In this document: positions 23,456 through 43,068 of the stretch, piece after piece
Numbering within the stretch: the stretch's first letter is position 1
Layout of the letters: the number at the start of each line of letters is the position of its first letter
NCBI GenBank assembly: GCA_963170055.1
Contig: CAUJGJ010000258.1
Location: 366,101-421,100 of the forward strand
Direction of reading: 5' to 3'
Source: Halisarca cf. caerulea
Lineage: Eukaryota; Porifera; Demospongiae; Chondrillida; Halisarcidae
Length of the DNA stretch: 55,000 nt
Notes under the pieces: model-generated
What the model saw: only the letters and a program-made list of their open reading frames with translations
Told to the model about the DNA's origin: nothing
The model's database searches: none
Program-made: the position numbers and the translations under genes

Positions 23456-26034
23456 CACACACGCATGTGCATGCGTGTGATTAGATAAGGCTGACTTGAG
23501 AGTTATTAGTACAATAGACCTGCTGTACGTATACAATGTATATTTGTGATAGTTTTCACACATTACGTATATATGCATTTTGTACTGTGTGGACATACAG
23601 TCATTGGTAGTACTTGTCCAAATGCAGTTCATGTGTACTGGGCAAAGTGGTCAAAGCCTCACAGTCACCTGACTGTGTGCCAACCTTGAAGAGCTGTCGG
23701 AGTTCTGATGGTACGATAGTCCCTCATGGTGAAACCTACAACAATGGTCCTTGCGTTCAGTGGTGAGTGCTGACATGGCCAGGTCCATGTGCATAAGTAG
23801 GCCACTTGTACAGCACAATCAATACATGCATGCTTGAATCTTGAATAGGACAAACAATAGTTACTGTACGTACCTTGAAAGGTTTTTACAGTATTATGCT
23901 GTGCAAGCCATCTTGTATAATATTTTGAGGTGTACCTTACTTCTTCTCCTCTGTATGTAAACAGGCTGTCAGGGTATCAGGTTCCCACTGTATCTGGTCA
24001 CATATTAGTATGTACGTGCATTGTGCAAAGCCGTACGTAGAATCTTATGTGCGTATGTCAGCATTGTATGTCCTGGTCCTCTATGCATGTCTGTGTGCAC
24101 TTAGCATGTGTTGTGAGGTATGTACAAGGGTACATCCTCATGTTGTGAATACATCACCAATGAAGGTTATCTCTATATTAGTGGAGCATAAGTTTTCAGC
24201 TAACTTGGATCCCGTTGCAAAGCCACATATTGCTTGTGTGTTTACACTTAATTTAGTTTAGCACTGTGCTATGCTGATGTGGCAGGGAAGCCTTATTGGT
24301 ATGCTTAACAGACATCCTGTGGCACGTGGTTGCCAGGATATTATGTACTCACTGCAGCACCTTTGATGTTAATACCGTATATCCGGAAATATTGGCGATC
24401 ATTAAATTTGGCCAATTGCACAAGATCAGGCTATAATTTAATATTGGTTGAAATTAAATTCAGCAGTTGCACAGTAAGGACAAAGCATAGTAAGTAGGTC
24501 TATGCAAATTTGGTGATATAAATTTGGCAATTTTGATCCTAACCGCCAAACCGCCAAATTAAAAATGTCACCAATATTTCTGGATATACAGTACTGTATG
24601 GTAGATAACACACACACACCGAGGTAATAATGTTAGAATAGTCTGTGTATATGAAGAGCATATTTGAATGCACAGTGGCATATTTGAATAGATAACACCC
24701 TTTTGTGGAATAAAAGTCACGTTAGAATGGTCTGTTTATCATGAACCTCGGTATTGGTTCATACGTATGTAGGGATATAACATGAACAAATATATAAATA
24801 GCATTCTATAGAATGGTCTGTGTGAGGCCAATAGTGGTATGTGTGGGACATCATTGTGTTTAACCATCAACTTTCCTTGCAGTCAATGTTACAATGGTCA
24901 ACCAAGGCACTGCATTGCCACCATGTGCCCCAAAACTCTGTGTGACAACCCAGTCCGCCAACCCGGCCAATGCTGTGCCGTCTGTTCACAATCCTGCCAG
25001 ATGAATGGGAAGGTATTCCAACATGGACAGATCATATCACTTTTTGGTCCCTGTTTTGTGTGGTGAGTTGATACATATGTGCATATACGTATGTTATGCA
25101 AACTGTACATGTAACTATTGTACTTATCCCTTTGTGTGTTCACACTATACCTTACAGTGGTACACACATATGCGCCACAGATCTATATCTAATACACATA
25201 ATACAATAGACTGTAGTTAAGAAGAACACTTTTAAACAAATTACTGCTTAACACAAACTAGTTTCCAAGTCCTGTTCAGTTGCTGTCATGTCGATATCTA
25301 CATTGCATATTACTATGAATAATCGGCACAAAATAAACATGTATGTTGAGAGATTTTTGTACATGTTTATATGTATGCATTGTAATGAACCTAGTGGTAC
25401 TGCACTGTGTTGTACATGCATAACTACATGATACCTCGTTGTGTGTGTACGTATGTGTAGCTCATGCTATGAGGGTCACATGACATGCAACATCAGAGAC
25501 TGTGCTGCTCCAGACTGTGACAACTACTACGTTCCAGAAGGGCAGTGTTGCCCTGTGTGCTCCTCAGGTGAGTGTGTGTATTGTATGTTAATGCATCAAA
25601 AAATTAATGGTTGGGATAGTGTATGTACGTGTGTAACATACGTATATACCCTAAATCAGGAAATATTCGCAAACAATAAATTTCACGAATTGGCATCAAA
25701 TCTGGTTAGGCAGAAAAAATTGTGACTAAAAGTTTCGCAAGTCTCACCATAGATTTGAGCTGTTTTGTTGGAAATAATAAATGCTTTGTTATTGGTTTTA
25801 ATGCAAGTTTAATAGTATTACTATTCGCTTGCATATAATAATAGCATAAACTGAGACATGACTGATCCGAGCGCAGTATGTAGTGATTGATTCAAACTGA
25901 CCGGACCAATCAAAATGATGCTCCTTCGGCCATGCATGCATGTATTGTATGAGTATGCTCAAGTGTATGTGCTTTAACTTGGACATTTATCCATTTCAGG
26001 GCCACGCCAAGGTCCACCTCTGGCACTACAATGA
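22052..26034 (+). CDS. Gene P1: secreted triple-VWC protein
   Basis: Exons 22052-22127, 22548-22617, 23628-23762, 24883-25062, 25461-25567 and 26000-26034; 603 nt, 200 aa plus stop. Signal peptide MSSLQLVSVLLFITFC. First VWC: CYEGGTPRKPGEEW, DGCTPCSCVLGKVVKA. Second: CRSSDGTIVPHGETYNNG, CVQCQCYNG, PGQCCAVC. Third: CQMNGKVFQHGQ, CFVCSCYEGHMTC, PEGQCCPVC. It ends GPRQGPPLALQ. Introns split each VWC at the same place, inside the CxC pair (phase 2), as in genes B and D. VWC repeat proteins of this kind (chordin, CRIM, kielin families) bind BMP-type ligands; that role here is inference. Head to head with gene B. Confidence 0.85.
23071..23279. mobile_element. TIR MITE in P1 intron 2
   Basis: Left TACCATATGCGCTTTAATT, right the inverted AATTAAAGCCCATACGGTA. 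The left 80 bp closely match the left end of the larger element at 53682, including GCGGATTGGAAGCCATC. Confidence 0.65.
23389..23448. repeat. (GT)n microsatellite
   Basis: In P1 intron 2; the equivalent introns of P2 and P3 have larger GT tracts. Confidence 0.9.
24373..24592. mobile_element. TIR MITE in P1 intron 3
   Basis: TACCGTATATCCGGAAATAT at the left, inverted match ending ATATACAGTA at the right; arms about 40 bp. The left end at 37598 (TACCGTATAGCCGGAAAGG) belongs to the same family. Confidence 0.65.
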
Positions 26035-26127
26035 CCAAGCTTGATCAGTACTTCTCTGCATGTATTGAGACCGCTAGGGGTTATAATTATAACATATTTA
26101 CGAAAATTATTGTACTAGAAATGCAAT

Positions 26128-26133
26128 AATAAA
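26128..26133 (+). terminator. Poly(A) signal of P1
   Basis: AATAAA, 94 bp after the P1 stop codon. Confidence 0.5.
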
Positions 26134-26377
26134 TATTATAGTATAATATACATGTATGGCATTGGATGGAAATTAAGTACCCAGTATGTACAATTTTGTG
26201 TCAATCATACGATCAGATTCATGATTATAACCAAGGACATGCATGCCTGATATTAATACTATGCTACAAGTATATATGTGCAGTATAAAATAACATGCAA
26301 TTATTATATTATTGCATACATGTGTGAAGAATTATTATGCATCTATACAATATTGCATGATGCAATTAATGCAATAA

Positions 26378-26799
26378 CAGTGTTCTTCCCAGGTATCTTA
26401 AGGCAAATGCCCAAACTTAAGCTAAAAAATAGCCTCCACGAATATTCTCCATTTTAATGTGATGACGTCATGATAACGTACTTCGTGTGACAGCAGGCGT
26501 TTTCTTGCTCGATTGGCGTCGCAAGTGTAAGGACAAACATAATTTGATCGCTAACTGAACCATCCTGTGTTTAGCGGAAGACTGGAAGCTAAGTTAAATT
26601 GACTGCATTTTTAAAGAAAAGAATTAGGAGAGGAAACAGAAGTTGTGAATCTGCAGGAATAAGAAGTATACAATGATTTAAGTGGACAGGAAACCCCTAG
26701 CTCACCCACCAATCACCTAAACCACCCTTGTATATAATATGTATGCTCAAGGTGGCATGAACTTCAACATGCCTTAAAATATTTCTGGGGAGAACACTG
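26378..26799. mobile_element. TIR element with CAGTGTTCT ends
   Basis: Left CAGTGTTCTTCCCAGG and TTAAGGCA, right TGCCTTAA and CTGGGGAGAACACTG inverted. About 420 bp, no ORF. The ends suggest a hAT-type non-autonomous element. Confidence 0.6.
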
Positions 26800-29482
26800 A
26801 ATAATGCATGCATTATAAATTATATGTTTTTTTGTATTATGATAATTTCAATATTGTACGTAACTGTATATGTATGCATGCATGATCACGTGCACATTAA
26901 TTTATATTAGTTGTGAACAAAGTTCAGAACCTCGCAAAAATAACGGTCTTGTTCCCAGACCCATGCATGCACTTCCTGTGGCCTGGGAACGAGACTGCGC
27001 TATAAGGAATCTTAATATGGGAATTGAATTGGGATTGGGAATGTGGGTGGAATGATTGCATAGCAGTAGTATAAACCTAATCTATATTATTAGTCCATAT
27101 TGTAAGCTAGCTATAGCTCATGCATACCTAAAGCTAACCCCTTTGATCCGATATGACAGGAAAGGTATGCAACAACATTTGAAGCCAATTGCAAGTTAAG
27201 GGTCTGACTATATGAGACTGGTTGTGAGCCACTTAACTCAATAACATATTCAATAATTGTCATAGAGCTGTGATACCATGTGTAATAATGTGCTGCATGC
27301 ATATTATGTTCGGATTGTGCATGATAGCTCAGTGCACGTGATTTGTCTCTTGCAAGTACCATCATACAGCTTTTAATCGTTTGGCATAAACTACAAATCA
27401 GGCTTAGTTTTGTACCACTGCGAACATGTACTAAATTGCCTTGATTGAGACTGATTGGAATTGAGTTAAAAGTGTATATACCGAATGTTGCATGGACATT
27501 TGATCTGCATCCATTTCTGAATCAGTATACTATGTTTTGTGATTTACAATTGTACATGGCTTTGTCGACTTTCATTGAATGTGTCATCTGTGAGTTAACA
27601 TATGACAATTATATAGATTGATGTGCATTCCGGCCAATCAGCTGCTGGTACAGTTTGACACTGTCGGAAGACAGTTGGGACACCTTTCGTTTAATAGCTT
27701 CAAGTTCAATTAGACCTTACAACCATTCATAGTTTACAATAAAGAACATATGCAGGTGCATAGTAAGCTAGGATGAACACTGCTTTAAGTGCAGTAACAT
27801 TCATGAGGCAATTCATTGACAAGAATTAAGTGATTGTATAATACCTGTCTTGTGATAGACTAAGGACATGACATTGTTCTTTATAACCACATTGACCACC
27901 AATTTTCTGTACAGTGTCAAATTATACATTGTCATTATAATAAGTTTGTAAGCATTGCCGTACTGGTCCAGGATGCATATTGTTCAGTAACTGTTGCTTT
28001 TGACAAATATTATAATTGAATGAAAAGTTTTTGCCATAGATCAGTTTTGTCTCTATATAATGCAATGTAAACACTCATTTGAATATTCAGAAGTATGTGA
28101 TGGCCATGCATACTTCATGACATGTTAAATAATATTCAGAATACTATTATAATTACATTTGACCTACTTTTCATGGAATTTGTCTTAATGCTGTGTGAAG
28201 TCAAGCTGCTATATATAGATAATTTAAAGTGCCTGCCTTATAAATTAAATTTGTGATCCCAGGAATTGAGGTATTTATATGGCTGGATTGCAGTGGGAAT
28301 ACAGGCTACTGTGCATGAAATTGGTTCAAGTTGTTGGTCAGCAATTGTGGTATATCATGACATACCGTTGCAGAAATTGTTACAGTAACTATAGGTGTCA
28401 CCGCAAGAGCTTCTGGAGCATAGGACATGCAGTGATCACTGTCACTCCGAGGCCAGTCACTTAGGTTGTCAAATGGTTAAGATGTTGTTTTATATTTGCT
28501 TCATTTGTTTGATTGCAATGAAATCACTACTTTTTACAAATGACTTGGCAGACCACAGATACTCTAGTCGGATATATAGTATAGACTCATCATTGTCCAG
28601 CAAAATTTATTATCAAGCTAAACTACCTATTAAGTTGATATAGCTAGACATACAGCTCTTCTTCTAAATCATTTCTATACGTAACTGAAGATTTCTGAAC
28701 ACGTTGCTTACCGACGATATAATCAGATATTGTCGATCCGAACCTGAACCGGCGTCGCCTTGAAAAGGGATCTTTCAACACTAGGAGTGCGTCTTTCGGC
28801 CGTGTAGAACACATTTAGGGTCATGTTCGCTCTCGAGATGTCAATGAAACAGTGAAGTTTCGCCAAAAGAACGAAAATATCAAACGGGGACTGTGCACTG
28901 CAAGAAGAGAATCATCATCGAGTCTGGTCGCCGCGAGTGATAGAGCATGCGCAAAGAGCGAGGCTACGTCATGTTGCAGATGGCTGCCATCATGGCAGAC
29001 GTATTTAGTGACCCGAACACTAAAATCAGAAATCCTACTTCTTCTTTATTGAATTTTAAGAATCGCTTAACAAAATTTTAAGATATTTATGTTTTAGACC
29101 TTGTAAGATGATGCATTGACCTCCAAACGGAACAATGAGACTGCCAAGTAAGTCACAATTTGAAAATTCTTAGGCGCTTCACTGAACTGTCCGTACTCTG
29201 ATCGAAATGGTTCAAGGCTTATCGTATAGTGCACGCGTATACAAGTAGCTGTATGATATCGATGTGTTTATCATTGTCGAAATGGAGCCGCAATTTGAGT
29301 TGAAAATATCAGTTCTGGGCCAAAAGGTGGAATTTTACCCTACGAAATGCGTGGGCGACCTCGATTGGACTCCCATTGGCGACGCAAACAGTTAACCTCG
29401 CTAAACCGCTCGGTAACTAGTTCAGACTACGTCTGAAGGGGCTCGCCTAAGCCCATGCGGCAATTATTGCGAACATGAGTCA

Positions 29483-29550
29483 ATTGGTAGCATGCATGAT
29501 GCATGTTGCAAGGATTATTGGCAGCATGCATGATGCATGTTGCAAGGATT
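29483..29550. repeat. Short tandem duplication
   Basis: Two copies of a unit with AGCATGCATGATGCATGTTG and CAAGGATT; the inner part is itself palindromic. Confidence 0.75.
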
Positions 29551-31984
29551 GCACCGGCACTCCAGCTAGTCAGACCATGGTCGGGGGCCGGACCTCTTTT
29601 CAGCACAGTCCTGCATGAATATTTTCCCTTTCAATACACTATTAGTCTTATTGAGAACAATTATTGACATAACACCGTGACAATGACTATATATGCATGG
29701 CCGGACCACCTTACAAGCCCTGGCCCCCCTCTGTGATGTAAGTTCATGTGGAAGTATCAGGACTATGCCGTTACTTCATCGAGTAAGGCAGAAGGGGGTA
29801 ATTTGGAACAGTCATGCAGGCTAAAAAGCAACTTATTTCTCATCTGTATTGTCTACATGAAGTGGGAGTTCAGCATGCAGTCACTGTGGCAAGTATGGCA
29901 GACCCTGTTCCATGAATTACCATCCTTTTACAGTCAGAAGAGCTTTGGAGAGAACCTCAAGCCTGCCACGTGTAGTTCAAAGCCATGATTGAAAACCTTT
30001 GCATGCGCAAGTACATAGACCGGATAATCTGCGATATCATCGCGATTTGTGCATCCCGTATAGCTAGAACAAAGATGCCACGGCTTAGTGAAGGATCCCT
30101 GCTGTTGAACGCGAATCCCGCGGCTCCGAAGTATCTACGATACCTTTTTGAACTTTAGGAGTAGGTTTTCGAAGGATTTGCGAAGTCTAAAAGTGTTTAT
30201 GAAACGTACGGCAGCCTGTAGAATGGACGCGATCGATCAACCGGGATGTCGGCATTTGTTCCTCAGACGAGGGCTTTGGCGTTCGTTCGAAGAGGTCTGT
30301 AGTTCGGCGCTGAGACTGGCGATCCTCAGGAAGTCCTTTCGTCGTCCAGAACGAAGCCCATGCCCGAACAAATCGATTTGATCGGTTGTAAATTCTGGGC
30401 CTAAAGTTGACATATATAAATAAATATACATACATACATACATATACAGCCACGGAAGTAGCGCCGGAAGGCGTGGGCGTTCTCGATCGCCAACCGTTAG
30501 TGTGGGGCTCGCTTAGGCTCGCCCCAATAAAGTACACTATATAATATAATTCCTAATTAATGCTGCATGTGAGCATTTTTATAGCACTATATACATACAT
30601 ACATACATAGCTTGTATATAATGCACATGGACAGCATGCAGTGCTGTTAAAAAACATTACTATATAGGGTATAAGCAAATTTCATGCAGAATAGTTAAGT
30701 TATTATAATACAAAAATGTTATTCTTGCACATACTGTACATAATAGTATTACAGTATAACAAACGCTTACCAATTCACGTAATATGTACATGAAAGTGCA
30801 CACAATAATAATTATGAACACTTGCTAACTTAATTCTGTAGCCCTTGATTTCATTATAGGGATCTCCTCACGCACCGCATGCGCACATATAATATACACG
30901 TATGTTACATATGTTAATGTTGCGTTAGTGGTTGTTGGAGTATCTATGGTCCTACATATACATTTAATAAATCATTACATCTATCAGAATCAGAAAATTA
31001 GTGAATCCTAGTACAACTGCAGGGAACTCCTGGAATGCAGGCTGTACTTGCAGCTAAAACAAGCATGTCCGTGCATTGCATTAATATAATAAATTATAAA
31101 TACAGAATCATTCAGAAAAGAATAGACATGCAGGAATGGCTAATAACGCGCAGAATACTGAAACATAAAACATAAATAAAAAGCCAAATCAATACAAAAC
31201 ATTCCACGTCAATGAACACATTTAAGTCCAAGTATATACATGCATATCTCACAGTTTATAAAATGTTAGCATGCACATGACTTACCAAAAAGTAATCCAC
31301 ACCACTATTAAATTTACATTGATTTCATTGACAATCATTTACTAGATAATATACAACAGCACTCTTGTCTGGTACTTGTGGCAGAGGGGGATATAGATCT
31401 TTGTCAAACTACACAGATTATTATTATGGTCATATTATATATGTATTGCAGACATGTATTTTGGATTTTGGATTTTGCATTAGCATGTCCATGGGTTGTA
31501 CATATGTATATTGCTATATCTTCCATGTCACAGACAATGCATGCATAGCAACAGTTTACTGCACAGTGAATTATGTTAGGCAATTAGAAAACACAACTGT
31601 GAGTGACTAGCTTATATATATATATTCTTGGAATCCATGTTAGCTTTCTGACGCCACGACGCTCTCAGCAAATAAGAGCAATTCACCCCCTAAGCATTCG
31701 CTAGTCAACCCATTCCCACTCAGCAACTTCTGAGGACTGATGTCACCCCTGTGACATCAACCTCAAAATGGCTGAGCAGGAATGGGTCATGATCAGCCAC
31801 AGTGACACTAAACATGCACTACAGTAAGCCTTGTGCACATCACATTTCCATTGTTACACTATACCTGATTCAAAGATACATCACACAACATTGATTGGGC
31901 CTAATATAGTCCTCTCACTAGCAATAATACTACAAACTACAAGCTATACTTAATGTTTCCATGTCAACCAGCATCAACTGTCCT

Positions 31985-37571
<5,587 letters not shown>

Positions 37572-37597
37572 CTTCAGAGATTGAACACTGAATTGTA

Positions 37598-38450
37598 TAC
37601 CGTATAGCCGGAAAGGTTGGCGCGAACTGTGCCCGAACTGAACATTGGCGGTTATATTTTGGCGATTGTCTTCCCGTGCAGGACGTGATGAAAATGGCTA
37701 CCACCACGTGGTAATGAGTAAAAGGATGAAGAATTATGATGATAAAGACAACCACAAAAAATGACGAGGAAGACAAGAAGAGTGACCAGGAGTTGAAGCA
37801 GCACTTTGACCAAGGAGAATTGAGGAGGATGGTGGTAACAATTTTGGGAACCCCTACGCGAATTAGCACTGCTACCACCATACTGATTGATCAGTTTGCA
37901 AACGAAATGCTGCTTGTTCGAACTCCGGCCTTGCCTGGGAAGTATTTGTACTTCAACCCCAGTGTCCTAGACCAGCGGTCACTGCCACCCATCTGCCTTG
38001 CCAGGCTCTAAGGAACACCCCAACACAGCCCCTGGCTGTCTATGGACTCCTATTTAAACCTGTGTCCGAGGCTGGCTAGATAAGAGAATCATAAGTAGAG
38101 AGTAGTTTTAGGTTTAGTAAGTAGTAACTCTTATCTGGCTATTTTGTATCTTATTATTACTTGTGATTAGTAATGATGAGGTTTCTCCCTTCATAATCTA
38201 TGAGTTATAGTAAGATGGCTGCGGCAGCACGGATGTGCTGTGGCCTTTGGGAAGATCGAGAAGAGCGGGTGAAATAACGTAAGGAACGGCAGTAGAACTC
38301 TCCGTGGACAGCTGCATACCTGGGCATTAAATTTTCGAGAGTTCTGTATCCCAAGTATCCGGCGGTCAGCAATATTAATAGTTTAAACTTTTACGGAAAA
38401 AAAAAGAAGGCAACCAAAGGAGGAATTCGGTCTGGCCACGTCAGACTACA
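37598..38450. mobile_element. Probable TIR element upstream of gene D (right end not found)
   Basis: Starts TACCGTATAGCCGG, the same end as the MITE at 24373. Similarity to the gene A promoter stops exactly here. A 91-codon frame (37736-38011; ELKQHFDQGELRRMV, LVRTPALPGKYLYFNP) lies inside; not recognised. No matching right end was seen, so the right boundary is a guess. Confidence 0.35.
37736..38011 (+). CDS. Hypothetical 91-aa ORF
   Basis: ATG start, acidic/basic first 35 residues, then a more hydrophobic C-terminal half with ALPGKYLYFNP. No domain recognised. It lies next to a TIR end and may be transposon cargo or an isolated exon. Coding status is not established. Confidence 0.25.
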   Translation: MMIKTTTKNDEEDKKSDQELKQHFDQGELRRMVVTILGTPTRISTATTILIDQFANEMLLVRTPALPGKYLYFNPSVLDQRSLPPICLARL

Positions 38451-39441
38451 CTACCCGTACGCTATTGCCGTTATTGATGTCGACATAGATCTTCCAAACA
38501 TGTTTATGTTGTCGACAACATAATGATTAGAATTCAGAAAAACAAAAAAATGTCGACAACAGAGTATTGGGGCACGTTTCCCCACCAAATATCAGCAGCT
38601 GCAGGCCCGGTGCTCCTTGTTTTCTTCATAGATATTCAATGGCTACGTAGTGTAAAAGGCTCAGACTGGTTTCTTCAGTGAAATGTCATATAATATTTGG
38701 CAGATTATCAACAGTCCTATGTATAAACATGCATGCAGCTAGTCAGTGCTTTTTGGACATGCTATAGGTGATATAATATACGTAGCCTAATAGTATAATA
38801 ATAGTTTACTTGCAGTGCATGTGAATTATTATACAATCATATATAATATAATCGATCAAGATCAGAAATTTAAAATTGTCAGATTTAGTAATTTCTGATC
38901 TTCTAAACGATATATACGTGTATCATGTACTGCAAGCAAACTATATTAGGCTACGTATATATCACCTTGCATGTCCAAAAAGCACTGCAAGCATGTTTAT
39001 ATTTTGCATTTTGCATTAGCATGTCCACAGGACGTGCAATTGTTACATCTTCCATGTCATAGACAATGCATGCATAGCAACAGTTTATACATGACGCTTA
39101 TACTAGCTTTATAATAATATTCATAGAGTCCATGTATACATTAGCTTCTAAACTTCACGTCACTCACAGTAAATAAGTCTTAGAGTAATTCACTCCTTAA
39201 ACATGCACTATTCTAGGATAGCCAAACCATTCGTGTGCAAGTACAGAATAAGCCAGCTGAAGGATATCCTCTCGTGTATACATATATATGTATTATATTT
39301 CTATTGTTACATTGTTCCCAATTCAAAGATACATCATACAGTATTGACTGAGCCTAGTAGTTCACTCACTAATAATAGCAATAATACTACAAACTACAAA
39401 CTATACTTAATGTTTCCATGTCAGCCAACATCAACTGTCCT
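38451..39441. other. Intergenic, 3' flank of gene C
   Basis: No gene seen. From about 39.0 kb it is paralogous to the 3' flanks of B and D. Confidence 0.5.
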
Positions 39442-40343
39442 TCACTTGTTCTCACATGCCATGGGTACAGCACACTTGAATAAAGCAGCAGTTCTTTGTT
39501 GATTAGGAGTCTGAGGAAGCGAGGGACTTGCACATGTACAGACAGCACTGTCAATAGATATACATGTCATTTGTACATGTACGTCAATTGACAATGTACA
39601 CTGTCAATAGTATTAAAAAAGCAGTGGTACATGCAATCTCCTTGAAACACTTACATCTATGTAATTTCTAAATGATAAGAGATGATGTAATGCAGTGGGT
39701 AAGCAGTATGTCATTGACACAAGCCTTGCACTCTAAATCTGAAATATGCACATTCCCATAAGACACAAGTGGTAGGTGGATTGCACTCACTGTTCCAAAT
39801 TTTCTCTTGTACTTTCTGGCAACACACTTTGCCCACTTACGTAGACACTTCTTCTTTGGATTCTCCCCACACCTGTACCTGCACTTCTTTGGGACTGACC
39901 TCTCTTCATCATCATAGTAGCAGGCTCTACATGAGGTCACTTTTGATCCCCCATTGCAAGGGCTATAGACAAGAATGTATGGATGCAAGAATGCTTGTGT
40001 GGGCATGGGTGTCTCTGAGTCATACAATATTATGTCAAAGTGTGCTTTGGATCTGCATTATGTATGCATTAGCACATATAGTTAGATATGCAGTATTCAA
40101 ACAAAATACCAAAATATATATTCCTTACACTCATGCATGTACTTACATGGAGCACGTAGCCTTGGATTCACTCTGGCACAAGGAATGGGTGCAGGCTTCA
40201 TAGAGGATTAGTCAAGGAGCAAAATGTAATACAATTCAATTGTCATCCTAAACATGGCCTGTTTCGTGTTGCATACATGTGTGCTACAATGTGCAACAGG
40301 GTTATTCACACACGTATATATAGTATGCACGTACACATGCGCG

Positions 40344-40423
<80 letters not shown>

Positions 40424-42989
40424 CACACAATATGCATTCTGAATGGACTTACAATTATTTATCGATTACCAACAATAATAATCAGACAAACATACAGTAC
40501 ATATATTACATACATACTTGGAAGACAAGCTGTTCTGTACATGAAACACGACCATCTCCTGAACAGGTACTGGATTGGTAGAAAACAAAGACAAAGAGTC
40601 ACTTTGTCTAACACAAGTCCATTGGACAAACATAGTGTACTCATGCATGTACATGTGTGCAAATAAAAACTTGTGTAGACCAATGTTAAGTATAGGGGAG
40701 AATTGCTTGCAAAGACAGTGCAATACTTTTGCAAGGTTTATCGATTGGTGTGCAATATTCTAGTACTGCTGTACCATTTGGCCACATTACAAGTATGTAC
40801 TGTATGACTATATGTACTAACAACTCTACAATGTGAGATACAGTTCCAACTCATTTATCCAGCACTGGATTATCCAAAAACCTCATTTATCCGATTTTTG
40901 CTGGAATTCCCCATCACTAAGTTACATACAATCTACCCTGATTTATCCAGCACATTTTATGAAGGACAGACATGCATATGGCCAGATAAACGAGGGCCCA
41001 CTATATTCAATTCTTAAAAATTTCAGTCTTTAAGATTCTCTTCTCACTGTTTCACCTCAGTCCTGTCATAATGGGTGCCTCAGTGGTTAGGTAGAAGAAC
41101 AATAGGTACATATGTACATTTGACAGAGGACACAATTGTTAATAGTTCACCCGTTTTACTGTTGTCCAGCTACAATGTATGCCTATCATTAAGCTGCAAT
41201 TGAGGAAATCTTCCACTACTAGTAAGACTTTAACTTGCTTGACAATGTTCTAATGTACAAACTTTGATAAAGGCAACATTTATTGATTTACAAAATTAAT
41301 AAAGTTTGCAAATGTAGTCCAATCACAAAATTCCTGAAAATTTAACACTCTCTACTGTTACTGTGTGTATACTAGTCAATTACCATATTATTACAGCATG
41401 AATCATATACATGCACACATTATTCATTATATACCTACGTATTCTGAACATTATCATTGCTGCAGCAGCAAAAATATTACTGTGAACTAACCATGTGTTA
41501 CATCCATCAGTTGAGTTGAAGGTATCACCAGGGTTGTAGGTTTGGCCATTGTAGTCACATTCTGCATGGGAGAATAATAACACACACTGCATTGTGTGAT
41601 GACGCATACATACGTATAGTAAGTACAATACCGTACGCAAATAGGCAGTGTTAAAAGTAAGGAGCAAATAATGGTTGGGAAAATGTCCTAGCACAGGCCC
41701 GGAGAAAGGGTATTAGGGATGGTCAGGCCAATTTGCCTAACAAATTATACCTACATAAGCATGGTCATTGTTTTACACAAGTTCACTGCCAGCTTTCACA
41801 AGTGGGGGTTTTCTGTATGTTATTGTGGGATAACTTAGAGGTTCTATAGCCACTGAGTCTGCTGCATGTTTGCTGCTGTTAGTGAGGCATAATATAGTTA
41901 TAATATAGATACTCTCTCTATATTATAGAGTATCTATGATTATACTCAACATCACAGGGTATGTTGCACAATCAAAAACATGGCACCTGAAGAACTTGAG
42001 TCAAGGGAATTAAAATAGTGGTCTCAATAGACAGGTGCTCCTCTATAGGAGCTAGGTAGGTGCATTGGTGTCAATGAGGTGTAATGTACACTAATCTACT
42101 GTGGTCTACACACACATTGACAATTAAGTGATCCTTGTACATACGAACCACTGTACTCCATAAAAGAATAGAATAATATATGCAAGTATGCACTCACATG
42201 TACAGTCACTGCAAACCGTACAGCTGTCATATCTTTTGGTTCTTACCTGGAGGGCACAGGGTAGAGTTTGGAAAGCACACTTTGCGCAATACTACAAAAG
42301 TCCTGTGACTATGATAAAAATACTGTTTGGCGGCATAGTTTCGTACCCCTCTTCCCCATGCATGGAGTAGGAACACACACTGATCCAGTGATATATCTCT
42401 ACTGGTGTCATTAGTAACACGCTTCCTGGCAAATTGCATAGTGAGAATTCCACCACTCCGTGACACTGAAGCTTCTTGAAGGTTAGACGTGACATCCTCT
42501 TGTGGCATGGAATAGGATAGCGTATAACTAGTGTAAAATATAGGTGAAGTGAGGACATGACTTGGAGTGATGGTACAACTTTGCAATTGAGGGGGAAACA
42601 AATGGAGTGTATAACAGATGTAGCCATGATGCGAGTAAGGTGCAGAGAAATTCAGGGAAATTGGTGATACAGAAGGGGGGTGGATGGTGGTAGGTTGGTG
42701 AACCTGGTGATGTAGGGTGAGGCAGGGGATGTTGTGACAAAGGGGACATTGTGATACAGAGAGGGTGGTGACAAGAGAGAGCTCGATGGATGATGTTGGT
42801 GCATGATAGCAGTGAAGAGGTGCACATGGAGTGGGCATACAATGCAATTAGACTTCCTTAAAGCACATGCATAAATACTCAATGAGGGGCAAATGATCAC
42901 TGTACAAAACAAAGGGGACAGCAGGCAGTCATATTTTGAATTAAATTTTCAAAGGGGGGCAAATGCTACCTCCCCTCTCCACACACACA

Positions 42990-43068
<79 letters not shown>

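Larger units (their letters stand above)
26035..31984. other. Intergenic between P1 and gene D
   Basis: No recognisable gene. It holds a TIR element (26378-26799), a CpG-containing promoter-like patch near 28.9 kb, two related repeat copies ending GGGGCTCGCCTAAGCCC or similar (about 29.3-29.45 and 30.4-30.53 kb), and from 30.83 kb the paralogue of the gene A 5' flank followed by the gene B 3' flank. Confidence 0.5.

Noticed and set aside
30148..30537. Frames on both strands near 30.3 kb
   Set aside because: Within degenerate repeated sequence resembling 29.3-29.45 kb; no domain, no splice or promoter support.
42227..42847. 206-codon minus-strand frame taken as one gene
   Set aside because: Only its lower part is the last DOMON exon of gene C (42247-42527); the upper part is intron read through.
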